From positions 1 to 14,650 of the forward strand of contig JWZX01000663.1 of the NCBI GenBank assembly GCA_001275005.1: a DNA stretch of 14,650 nucleotides, written 5' to 3'. Positions 1-6,383 of the stretch are shown piece by piece. The DNA comes from Chrysochromulina tobinii (Eukaryota > Haptophyta > Prymnesiales > Chrysochromulinaceae). Position numbers and translations under genes: made by a program. The notes beneath the pieces were generated by a model that worked only from the letters and a program-made list of their open reading frames with translations, did no database searches and was not told where the DNA came from. Each line of letters starts with the position of its first letter. Positions within the stretch are counted from its first letter, which is position 1.

Positions 1-82
1 ATATGAATGCACACACATGCATATGAATGCACATGAATGCGTATGTTAAAAAACAACACCACTTTCGTTAAAAAACAACACT
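1..82. repeat. Short tandem and direct repeats at left edge
   Basis: Positions 1-44 are built from variants of ATGAATGCAC separated by CA/GT dinucleotides, with the 12-mer ATATGAATGCAC occurring twice. Immediately after, GTTAAAAAACAACAC occurs twice with a 22-bp period (starting at 45 and 67). This is a simple-sequence patch. It lacks the regular G-rich unit of a telomere, and no function can be assigned. Confidence 0.7.
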
Positions 83-1090
83 CCACCCTGTCGGGCTCGT
101 TGTCGGCGCGGCGTTGACCGTTGAGCTGAGGGCGGCCGGTGGTGGGACGGAAACGGTGTCAAGTCTCTAAAAGCCAGGGGGCTCGCCTTCGGGTGCGCCG
201 TCGACAGCATTCCCACTGCGGGAACTTCTCCACCGCCATAGTAGTCACTCTGCGGCTCACTCTGCGGCGCACTCAGCCTTGTTGAGTGTGGGGGTGCGCG
301 AGCGGCAGAGATACAGAGGATCGCAGGATCCCGCCGGGATATTCCCCCAGGGCGTTTGTCTAAATGCACTGAAGAGAGAGGACAGACAAAATGAAAATCT
401 GTAACCGGTAAAAAGATACCGGGGGGAGCCGGGACCAATTGGCGGGGACACACACGGGACACACGGACCGAGGGCGAACCTCACAGTTAAACCGGGATAG
501 TATTCGTTTGTCCGCCGCCGGTCCCTCGTGTGTGGGTTGCGCGCGTCACGGGCATCGCGGTCGCGCGGCGGCCGCGGGCGTATCCGTTGGCTTTCGGTCC
601 CGGGTCCGTGGCAGTGGTCCGCGGGCAGGACTCGGATTCGGCGCGGGCCGCGGGCCTGGCGACTGGGTTCAACTCAAGTACCTTGGAACCAGAGGCTCAC
701 CACGATGGATAATCCTCAGGAAGCACCCACGGGTCAGGGGTCTTCCACTCCCGGAGCCGGACACACTGTGGTTGGTGCACACACAGAAGCTAAGCAAGAA
801 CAAGACCCGTACCGGTCCGACGATTCCACAACGCCGCACCGCAACGCACCACGCGCAAACCGAATCCTGCGCGCTCGCGGGCGCGCGCTTGCTATCCGGG
901 CGGCTTGCAGCTGGCGAGCACGTCCCCAACCCTCCGGAACAGAACTTTGTCCGCAACATCCATGTTCATAACTGCCGCGGTATCGTCTTGTGTTGGGGCT
1001 CCGTTGGCGCTCTGCTGAGCGCTTGAAGTCCCCTTTACCTCAACCCTTGTGTGTTGAGCCCTGTTTGATGCTGTGATTCCACCGGAAGTC
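83..1090. other. Intergenic stretch, no confident gene
   Basis: This stretch is GC-rich and contains several overlapping open frames on both strands, none with a recognisable domain or consistent codon bias. The best candidate on the plus strand begins at an ATG at 705 in a good context (CACCACGATGG) and runs to 971, giving 88 low-complexity residues starting MDNPQEAPTG. A second frame overlaps it and ends at 1026 (GRLAAGEHVPNPPEQNFV near its end). Neither is recognised and both could be chance. A dispersed repeat copy lies at 402-475. A 12-bp direct repeat (CACTCTGCGG twice) lies near 246-270. On the minus strand, just past the FkbM stop at 1091, CTCAAC/GTTGAG can form a small hairpin near 1038-1058. 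Confidence 0.5.
402..475 (-). repeat. Dispersed hairpin repeat, copy 1
   Basis: The plus strand reads TAACCGGTAAAAAGATACC, then GGGGGGAGCCGGGACC, then a GGGACACACACGGGACACACGG tract. This is the reverse complement of the core seen at 2341-2430, 2741-2797 and 2889-2928. The copy is a single arm, with the terminal ACCGGTA and A-tract outermost. It lies between genes. It is one member of the family described in the findings. Confidence 0.75.
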
Positions 1091-2296
1091 TCAAGACACC
1101 CCTGCCATTAGCGCAGACGCACACTCTGGCATCAGTGCCTCAGCGAGGGGCGGCTGCTCTTTGCAATTGTTGGGCATGCCAGGCACTGTCAAACATGGCA
1201 GCGGTGCAAAGAGGAACAGGCGCTCAAGCGCACGCTGCGGCGACCCGCGATATGCAGCGATCAGGTCCCAGCTCTCTTGCGGCGCAGGTGACTTGACGCG
1301 CTCATTGAGTTCAAGTTCATATGAACTTTGCCACCATGTTCCATCAACGCGAACGAGGCCTCGCTCGTGTGTGAGGTACACAGCATAATGGGCAGCGGAG
1401 AGATTGGCAACAAAGTCTCGCAGCATGGCTCCACCGACGATCGTCGCTGGATCCTGCTTGAATACCAGGTTGCGTTCCATCAGTGTACCATCCTTTGCTG
1501 ATACCTGCCGAGCTTTCTTGCGCATGAGCTTAATGGTGATGTTCGAGAATAGCGTGCTCCATCCAAAGCTGTACTCGAAACTCAAGAAAAGAGGTGGTCT
1601 CACGCTCATCAGCCTGGTGAGGCCTTGCAGCACGGCTGGTTCGTGGCCATTGGTGTCCACCTTGATGTAAAGGATCGAGCGGTTGAAGCTATGCTCGCTC
1701 TCCCACCAATCAAGCGAGGTTACCCTTGTACGGAAGACATGATTCCTCTTTGATTGCCCACTTCCTCCTGTGAGCGTGAGCGTTTGCACCTTGTCCGTGC
1801 CTTCCATCGGACTCGCCAATAGTTCGCTCTGCTTTGCGCCCACACCTATTCGATGGACTTCGTGCGTGCTGCCTGGCGCTGCGATCTTGAGGGCGAGCAT
1901 GGCTTCCTTCTGCAACTGATCTGCAACGCTGTGCTGCATTTCAAAAGCGTGCACTGAGACAGCAACGTCGCTGACTTTAAGGACAAGTAGAGAATCGGAT
2001 CCAGTATAATATTCAGGTGGACCGAAAGCTGCCGCACCAACGTCGAGCACAATGGGCATCTTCACTGCAGCAAGAGCTGCTGACTCTCGAAGTCGGTCAC
2101 TGAGCAATGCTTTGCGCAACGCTGGCAGCTGTGCTGTTATGCGCTTGAGCGCATTGTTGCGGCTGACCTGGAAGCCGAGCGGCTCATTGTTCATGAACGT
2201 GAGTGCTTTCGTCTTGCACTCGGTAGACGGCGCGGTCGCAAAGATGCCATTCGCCAGGACGAATAGGGACCCTGCGAACGTATCGGCCCGTCCCAT
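1091..2296 (-). CDS. FkbM-type SAM-dependent methyltransferase (copy A)
   Basis: This 401-residue protein belongs to the FkbM-like methyltransferase group, enzymes that usually O-methylate sugars or other small hydroxyl substrates using S-adenosylmethionine. Visible evidence is a SAM-binding motif I, VLDVGAAAFG (about residues 83-92), and the family hallmark ILYIKVDTNGHEPAVLQGL (about 208-226), where FkbM proteins typically have IKIDVEG.E..VL.G. The hallmark here has Asn-Gly in place of Glu-Gly. The C-terminal 170 residues are unlike anything I recognise. Residues 8-27 are mildly hydrophobic and might be a signal peptide or anchor, but this is weak. The start is the first Met of the frame. 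A CAG/G just inside the ORF (TTCGCAGGG on the minus strand) could be a 3' splice site, so an upstream exon is possible. The codons are less GC-biased than in the glycosyltransferase or Trm6 genes. The substrate is unknown. Confidence 0.8.
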   Translation of the reverse strand: MGRADTFAGSLFVLANGIFATAPSTECKTKALTFMNNEPLGFQVSRNNALKRITAQLPALRKALLSDRLRESAALAAVKMPIVLDVGAAAFGPPEYYTGSDSLLVLKVSDVAVSVHAFEMQHSVADQLQKEAMLALKIAAPGSTHEVHRIGVGAKQSELLASPMEGTDKVQTLTLTGGSGQSKRNHVFRTRVTSLDWWESEHSFNRSILYIKVDTNGHEPAVLQGLTRLMSVRPPLFLSFEYSFGWSTLFSNITIKLMRKKARQVSAKDGTLMERNLVFKQDPATIVGGAMLRDFVANLSAAHYAVYLTHERGLVRVDGTWWQSSYELELNERVKSPAPQESWDLIAAYRGSPQRALERLFLFAPLPCLTVPGMPNNCKEQPPLAEALMPECASALMAGVS

Positions 2297-2341
2297 CGCG
2301 CAAATCGGATTTCAGTGTGAAGCTTCATTCCTGTATCCGGA

Positions 2342-2429
2342 TACCGGTAAAAAGACACCGGGGGAGCCGGGGGTGACCCGTGTGTGTCCCGTGTGTGTCC
2401 CGGCTCCCTCAGGTGTCTTTTTACTGGTA
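2342..2429. repeat. Dispersed hairpin repeat, copy 2 (both arms)
   Basis: The left arm starts TACCGGTAAAAAGACACC followed by GGGGGAGCCGGG at 2342-2372. The right arm at about 2398-2429 is its near-exact reverse complement, CCCGGCTCCCTCAGGTGTC followed by TTTTTACTGGTA. The arms are about 32 bp, with a short CCCGTGTGTGT-type loop between them. This is the most complete foldback copy in the window. The structure resembles a miniature inverted-repeat element, with the A/T tract near each outer end. It lies 45 bp upstream of the FkbM copy A start codon. Confidence 0.85.
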
Positions 2430-2666
2430 GGGGGCTCTGGCCGCACTGCCGGCCGCTACGCGTCTGCCGCGCGCGCCTTCATTTCGCCGACCACCTTCGA
2501 CAGCAGGCGCGGGGAGGCGCTCTGGGAGCGGGTGGAGGCAGGGTCGGGTTCGCTGGGGGCGGCCTCTTCTGAGTCGGCCGCGGGGAGCGGTCGGCTCCGG
2601 GCCTGCGGCTGTTGAGTCGGCCACGGCTTCGGTCGTCGCGCTGACGTGCGTCGTGCGGGTACTTGT

Positions 2667-2930
2667 GTGTTGTTGGTGGGTTTGGATGGTTGTGACTTGT
2701 GAGGTTCGTCTGTGTGGTCCGTGTGCCTTTGTGCGCCCGCGTGTCCCGTGTGTGTCCCGTGTGTGTCCCGGCTCCTCCGGTGTCTTTTTACCGGTAGCGG
2801 GTTGTGTGTTGTGGGTTTGGATGGATGGTTGTGAGGTTCGTCTGTGTGAACATGTTCCTCTTGATGTCGCGTTAACGATGTTCCTCCCATGTGTGTCCCG
2901 GCTCCCCCCGGTGTCTTTTTACGGTAAACC
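2667..2930. repeat. Two diverged units of about 138 bp carrying repeat copies 3 and 4
   Basis: Unit 1 (about 2667-2797) contains GGGTTTGGATGGTTGTGA, then GAGGTTCGTCTGTGTG, then the core GTGTGTCCCGGCTCCTCCGG followed by TGTCTTTTTACCGGTAG (core 2741-2797). Unit 2 (about 2805-2928) repeats the same three blocks in the same order, with a different filler before its core (core 2889-2928, ending TTTTTACGGTAAA). The shared order of blocks shows a tandem duplication of a larger unit that includes flanking sequence, followed by divergence of the middle. Confidence 0.75.
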
Positions 2931-3013
2931 CCACGAGCGTGATCGTTACTGATACGATTAAAACCACACACATGAACTGCTGACAGATGATAGGAATCGA
3001 TGCGATTGGAATG

Positions 3014-3035
3014 TTTCCCCTTTTTTGGGGAGAAA
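3014..3035 (-). promoter_or_regulatory. Hairpin 42 nt past FkbM copy B stop
   Basis: TTTCCCC, a T6 loop and GGGG(A)GAAA form a compact stem-loop downstream of the TAG at 3078-3080 on the minus strand. It probably lies in the 3' untranslated region or end-formation zone of the FkbM copy B transcript. Its role is an inference from position only. Confidence 0.4.
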
Positions 3036-3077
3036 GTCCGCAGTCCTCGCGTTCATACATGCACCGCCTGTCCCCTC

Positions 3078-3854
3078 CTACTCGTATGCAGATCGTCGAG
3101 CCAAATTGGCGAGGCCAAATCTTTCCCTTACGTGGTTCAGCACTGGGTGTGAAGCATTGGCGGCCGTGGCGACGTTCCGTGTGAATATGAGGTCCTCCGT
3201 GTCACCCCGCGCCACCTCATAGGCCTCGAGGAAGGTGTAGCCGTTGCCGGCCATGGCGCGTTGGATGCGAGCCTTTTTGCCGCGCTGTGCGGGATACCTC
3301 CCCTCGTGGAGCTGCTCGATCTGGACGACCTCGATGTTGAACTCGGCCCACGGGAAGTCCTCGATGATGTCCGCCTCCGACCCCTCGGTGTCGATGGTCA
3401 TGTAATCCACTGTTTGAACCCGGTGTGCTCGCAACTCGTCGGCGAGGTGGAAGCACTTGACCTTCATGGTGCGTCGTATACTCGTGTTGCGTAACGGCTC
3501 GTACGTTGTCATGGCGCCGCTCATGCCAGGGAGCTGGCTAATCCCAAATGTGAGCTCAGTCTGGGCGCGTGGGCACACGGCGCCCTCGTACACGATGGCG
3601 GCCGGTCGGTTCTGTCGCAGGTTCGGCAGCTGACTCGGGTCTCCTTCGAACAGCATGCCTCGCCAGCCCAACTGCTTCTCGAAGAAGTACGTGTTGCTGT
3701 GCTTCTTGCCGTCACGCGCGCCGAACTCGACATAGAAGCCTTTGCCACATTTGAGTAGCAGGTTCTTGAGGACGTGCTTATCTTGCCCGGCTTGCGCCTG
3801 GAAGTCACGTTGCGCCTGGAAGACCCTTTCCAAAGTGACGCAAAGTGAATGCAT
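3078..3854 (-). CDS. FkbM-type SAM-dependent methyltransferase (copy B)
   Basis: This 258-residue protein is a typical compact FkbM-domain methyltransferase (Methyltransf_21 type). It opens with QAGQDKHVL (residues 21-29), matching the SQ.GQD lead-in of the family. Then come the SAM-binding strand GFYVEFGARDG (39-49), SNTYFFEKQLGWRGMLFEGDP (53-73), where the acidic residue after the second strand is expected to bind the SAM ribose, and the hallmark VDYMTIDTEGSEADII (149-164). The family's C-terminal strands follow (VVQIEQLHEG, 177-186). It is not a close paralogue of copy A: length, motif wording and tail all differ. The first 20 residues are uncertain. TTCCAGGCGCAA occurs twice, 18 bp apart, and each copy contains a possible 3' splice acceptor (CAG/G), so the true start may lie in an upstream exon. 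Target and location are unknown. Confidence 0.87.
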   Translation of the reverse strand: MHSLCVTLERVFQAQRDFQAQAGQDKHVLKNLLLKCGKGFYVEFGARDGKKHSNTYFFEKQLGWRGMLFEGDPSQLPNLRQNRPAAIVYEGAVCPRAQTELTFGISQLPGMSGAMTTYEPLRNTSIRRTMKVKCFHLADELRAHRVQTVDYMTIDTEGSEADIIEDFPWAEFNIEVVQIEQLHEGRYPAQRGKKARIQRAMAGNGYTFLEAYEVARGDTEDLIFTRNVATAANASHPVLNHVRERFGLANLARRSAYE

Positions 3855-4253
3855 CAGTCTTCAGTGCAAGCCTTCAGAGTCCTCGCCAAGCGTGCGTGTA
3901 CACGCCCTCCCCTCCACCTGCGTGCTAGGAAACAAGCGGGCGTGGACGTCGGCGCTCGTATGCGATTGCGAGATGCCGTGCCGTACCGAACAGTTCCTTG
4001 GTGGTTTCATGGGTGAACGGTATTCAATTACGTGTATATTAAAGTAAGTCCACAGTCCGACCAGTTGTACCCCTTCCATCTAGAGAAGGCACTGCCCGGT
4101 CGCTGCTCTGGGGCAGGGAAAAGCAAGGACTCGTTCTCTTGGGCTTCTCACGTTATTTCCTAAATGTAAATGTGCGACATCTTGCGAGAGGTTACGACTT
4201 AGGGAGAGGCTCGTTGCTGCCTCTTGCAGCCTCTTCGTGTCAGAGGCTCATCG

Positions 4254-4395
4254 GCGCGAGATTTTGACCTAGGGGGAGGGTTTCACTACTCAGGTAGTTA
4301 CCCTATGGTGTTTCAACACTGTGGGGCGCGAGATTTTGACCTAGGGGGAGGGTTTCACTACTCAGGTAGCTACCCTATGGTGTTTCAACACAGTG
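4254..4395. repeat. 72-bp tandem duplication
   Basis: The unit beginning GCGCGAGATTTTGACCTAGG occurs at 4254-4325 and again at 4326-4395. It contains GGTTTCACTACTCAGGTAG and ACCCTATGGTGTTTCAACAC. The two copies differ by a single T/C (AGTTACCC versus AGCTACCC) until the last few bases, so the duplication is recent. A diverged relative of the first 27 bases (GCGAGAGGTTACGACTTAGG) lies about 70 bp upstream at 4184, hinting at an older third unit. Confidence 0.9.
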
Positions 4396-4429
4396 GCTCA
4401 ATGTCGCGCGGCGTTGAGCTGCACCTGCC

Positions 4430-4558
4430 GTGCAGAGCGCGGGGCCGCTCTCAGCGGCCGGGCGGGCCGCCCGAGGGGCGAAGCGCCCCGGTGGGGGAGC
4501 CAGGCGGGGACGAGCCACCCGGACCCGCCGCCGTCGGGGCTCGGGGCGCGGGGCAAAC
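4430..4558. repeat. GC-rich palindromic block
   Basis: The block consists of short strong palindromes: GGGCGGGCCGCCC and GGGGCGAAGCGCCCC (six-base arms around AAG), with GGGGCCGCTCTCAGCGGCC just before. It resembles the small mobile GC palindromes seen in some algal organelle and nuclear genomes, but I cannot show mobility from one copy. Confidence 0.45.
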
Positions 4559-4587
4559 GACATAACCGGACATGATGAACCTCAAAG

Positions 4588-4631
4588 CTCAATCCATGCC
4601 TCAATCCATGCCTCAATCCATGCCTCAATCG
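4588..4631. repeat. 12-bp tandem repeat
   Basis: Three exact copies of CTCAATCCATGC (4588-4599, 4600-4611, 4612-4623) are followed by a partial fourth. This is a small minisatellite in non-coding DNA downstream of the kinase. Confidence 0.9.
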
Positions 4632-4951
4632 GCGCAACGTCATTTTCGCACACGTTCTCAATTGAATTCGCAATGCGGATTGCGGAATCGTTTGCCACGG
4701 CGGACATTTGACGACGCGACAGAACTGAAGAGTCACACGCAGCGGAACGACTGGGGATAATGCGGTACCGACTAATTGTGTGTGGGTACTCGTACTGTCG
4801 TGTGAGTACCGTGCCGGTGTTTGTGTTTGCCGCCGCCGGCGGCAGCATCTCCACGTCGGGCCCTGCCAACGGTATAGTACGGTGACACGGAGAGCGGGCC
4901 AGCGGCGCCGCGAAGAGAACCATGCACGTCACCCATGGCTTCGAAAGTGCG

Positions 4952-4999
4952 CCAGGAATCTGAAACGAAGGGCTGGGATGTTCGTTTCAGATGTCCTGG
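4952..4999 (-). promoter_or_regulatory. Hairpin enclosing the kinase stop codon
   Basis: CCAGGAATCTGAAACGAA (4952-4969) and TTCGTTTCAGATGTCCTGG (4981-4999) are reverse complements apart from one extra base, leaving an 11-nt loop. The right arm encodes the last kinase residues and its TGA stop (4987-4989), so the transcript would fold its own stop codon into an 18-bp stem. It may be a 3'-end or translation-termination signal, or an inverted duplication of the gene's end. The structure is visible in the sequence; the function is inferred. Confidence 0.65.
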
Positions 5000-6276
5000 A
5001 CGAGGTCGTCGTGCTTTTGGCTGGCGCGAAGTTCGGCGAGCGCGCGCTCGAGGCGCTTGTTTGCGATGATGCCGAGCGCGGCCTTGCGCAGCCTCTGGTT
5101 GGCCCGGTACTTCTTGAGCGCCTTTCGCATACCGGCCAGGATGGTAGCCGGCGCCTCACCCTGCACCCATGCGTTGTCGAGCACTTGCTTCGCCGTCAGG
5201 CGCTTGTCGGGCTTGACGATGAGGCACCCCTTGACGAGGTTCTTGGCCCCATCCGAGATCTCGTCCCACCAAGGCGAGGGGAAGTCGTACCTCGCCTTGA
5301 GGATTGAGTCGAAGAGCGCGGGCAGCTCCGGCTCATAAAAGGGCGGGAAGCCGCACAGCATGATGTACAAGATCACTCCGACCGACCACATGTCGACCGC
5401 GGGGCTGTCGTATCCCTTGTTGGCGAGAATCTCGGGCGCGACGTAGCCGGGCGTGCCGCACGCCGTCTTCATCATCTGCCCGCCTTGGGCCATCGTGCGC
5501 GCCAGCCCAAAATCAGCCAGCTTGAGGGTTTCGTCAGGCGCAGGCAGCGCGTACAGCAGGTTCTCGGGCTTCAGGTCGCGGTGCACGATGTTCTTGTCAT
5601 GCATGTAGCCGAGCGCACTGCAAAGCTGAGCTACGACGCCGGCGGCATCCTTCTCAGAGTAGCTGCCCTTGTCGACGATTCGGTCAAAGAGCTCACCGCC
5701 CGACACGAGCTCCATCACCAACGTCACGGTCTTTGGCTCGTAAAAGACCTCGTAGAGCTGAATGATGTTGGGATGGCTCAGCACGTGCATGATCGCTACC
5801 TCGCGCGTGATGTCGTTCATGTCCTCCACCTTGCTCCTATCGATAATCTTGAGTGCGTATTGTACATCCTGCCTCATGTCCGAGCTCTTCTGCAGATCAT
5901 TGTACCTGAAGGTGCCATCCTCATTGACAACCTTGGCGTAATCTTCGGCGGTACCGTGCTTGCGAGGCACCACGAGTTGAGCTTTGAAGACCTCGGCGAA
6001 GGCGCCCTCGCCGAGCTTCTTCTTCTTGTCATATCTGTAGAAAGTTGTGACCGATTCTCCGCTTGTGTCTCCACCGAGAGATTTCTCGGTGTTCTTCTTG
6101 CGAAACAAGAACCTGCGGTGGGCGCAGCCGTCAGTTCGTCGAAGCAGACGAGCTAGCTCTGCTGCTGGCGCGGCGCGTGGCGTACATGGTGGAGGAACCC
6201 AAGCCGGAACCGCAAGCAATGCACCGCGGAAAGGGATGGATAGAAGAGTTTGGCCGCACGGGAGTTTGGAATCCAC
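4987..6276 (-). CDS. CaMK/CDPK-like Ser/Thr protein kinase without EF hands
   Basis: This 429-residue protein carries a complete protein-kinase domain at about residues 80-371. Visible parts are the glycine loop LGEGAFAEVF (88-97), the catalytic lysine in YALKII (K143), the helix-C glutamate (E159), HRDLKPEN (232-239), DFGLAR (255-260), the activation segment CGTPGYVAPE (273-282), and DMWSVGVILYIMLCGFPPF (295-313). These are hallmarks of the calmodulin/calcium-dependent kinase group. An insert of about 35 residues separates the glycine loop from the catalytic lysine. After the domain, YRANQRLRKAALGIIA (390-405) resembles the autoinhibitory junction of calcium-dependent protein kinases, but the protein ends 24 residues later with no EF-hand loop. 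The first 79 residues are Pro/Ala/Arg-rich and could be a targeting sequence or partly misannotated. A CCGCAG/G at about residue 54 could be a splice acceptor. All catalytic residues are present, so it should be active. Confidence 0.93.
   Translation of the reverse strand: MDSKLPCGQTLLSIPFRGALLAVPAWVPPPCTPRAAPAAELARLLRRTDGCAHRRFLFRKKNTEKSLGGDTSGESVTTFYRYDKKKKLGEGAFAEVFKAQLVVPRKHGTAEDYAKVVNEDGTFRYNDLQKSSDMRQDVQYALKIIDRSKVEDMNDITREVAIMHVLSHPNIIQLYEVFYEPKTVTLVMELVSGGELFDRIVDKGSYSEKDAAGVVAQLCSALGYMHDKNIVHRDLKPENLLYALPAPDETLKLADFGLARTMAQGGQMMKTACGTPGYVAPEILANKGYDSPAVDMWSVGVILYIMLCGFPPFYEPELPALFDSILKARYDFPSPWWDEISDGAKNLVKGCLIVKPDKRLTAKQVLDNAWVQGEAPATILAGMRKALKKYRANQRLRKAALGIIANKRLERALAELRASQKHDDLVQDI
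6072..6091. other. Perfect 8-bp hairpin inside the kinase N-terminal coding region
   Basis: CACCGAGA, GATT and TCTCGGTG form an exact stem-loop. It sits in the codons of the low-conservation linker before the kinase domain (about residues 62-68). It may be incidental. Confidence 0.35.
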
Positions 6277-6383
6277 AACTCCTGGGGAAAAAACCTTCGC
6301 GTTCTCTTCGGCTCTTCAGTCATCAACCCCTTCGGTGTTGCGTCAACGCATGGATTGAGACCTAATCATTTTGTCGGACCGCA
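6277..6383. promoter_or_regulatory. Divergent 107-bp promoter region
   Basis: Only 107 bp separate the start codons of the kinase (minus) and the glycosyltransferase (plus), so both promoters and both 5' untranslated regions must fit here or overlap the coding regions. The stretch contains TGCGTCAACGCA, a short palindrome around a CRE-like TCA, near 6340-6351. No TATA box is evident. Confidence 0.5.

Larger units (their letters stand above)
2297..3077. other. Repeat-rich spacer between the two FkbM genes
   Basis: This roughly 780-bp spacer has no convincing gene. It holds three copies of the dispersed repeat (listed separately), a duplicated unit of about 138 bp, a GC-rich stretch at 2440-2640, and the 3' hairpin of the downstream FkbM gene at 3014-3035. 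Open frames here translate the repeat itself (SRVCPGS-like peptides) and have no other support. Confidence 0.6.
3855..4986. other. Intergenic stretch with repeats, no confident gene
   Basis: About 1.1 kb lies between the start of FkbM copy B and the end of the kinase. It contains a 72-bp tandem duplication, a GC-rich palindromic block, a 12-bp tandem repeat and half of a hairpin spanning the kinase stop, all listed separately. A small perfect palindrome, GCCGCCGGCGGC, lies near 4832-4843. The frame 4224-4565 is open across the tandem repeat only because 72 is a multiple of three. I see no domain in it. Confidence 0.55.

Noticed and set aside
1-44. Telomere
   Set aside because: The repeats are irregular and AT/CA-rich rather than a uniform G-rich telomeric unit.
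46-462. Minus-strand 138-codon frame
   Set aside because: It overlaps the dispersed repeat and reads repeat-derived SRVCP-type peptide plus low-complexity sequence, with no domain.
4224-4565. Plus-strand 113-codon frame over the 72-bp duplication
   Set aside because: It is open only because the repeat is a multiple of three. The second half is GC-rich palindromic DNA, and nothing is recognised.
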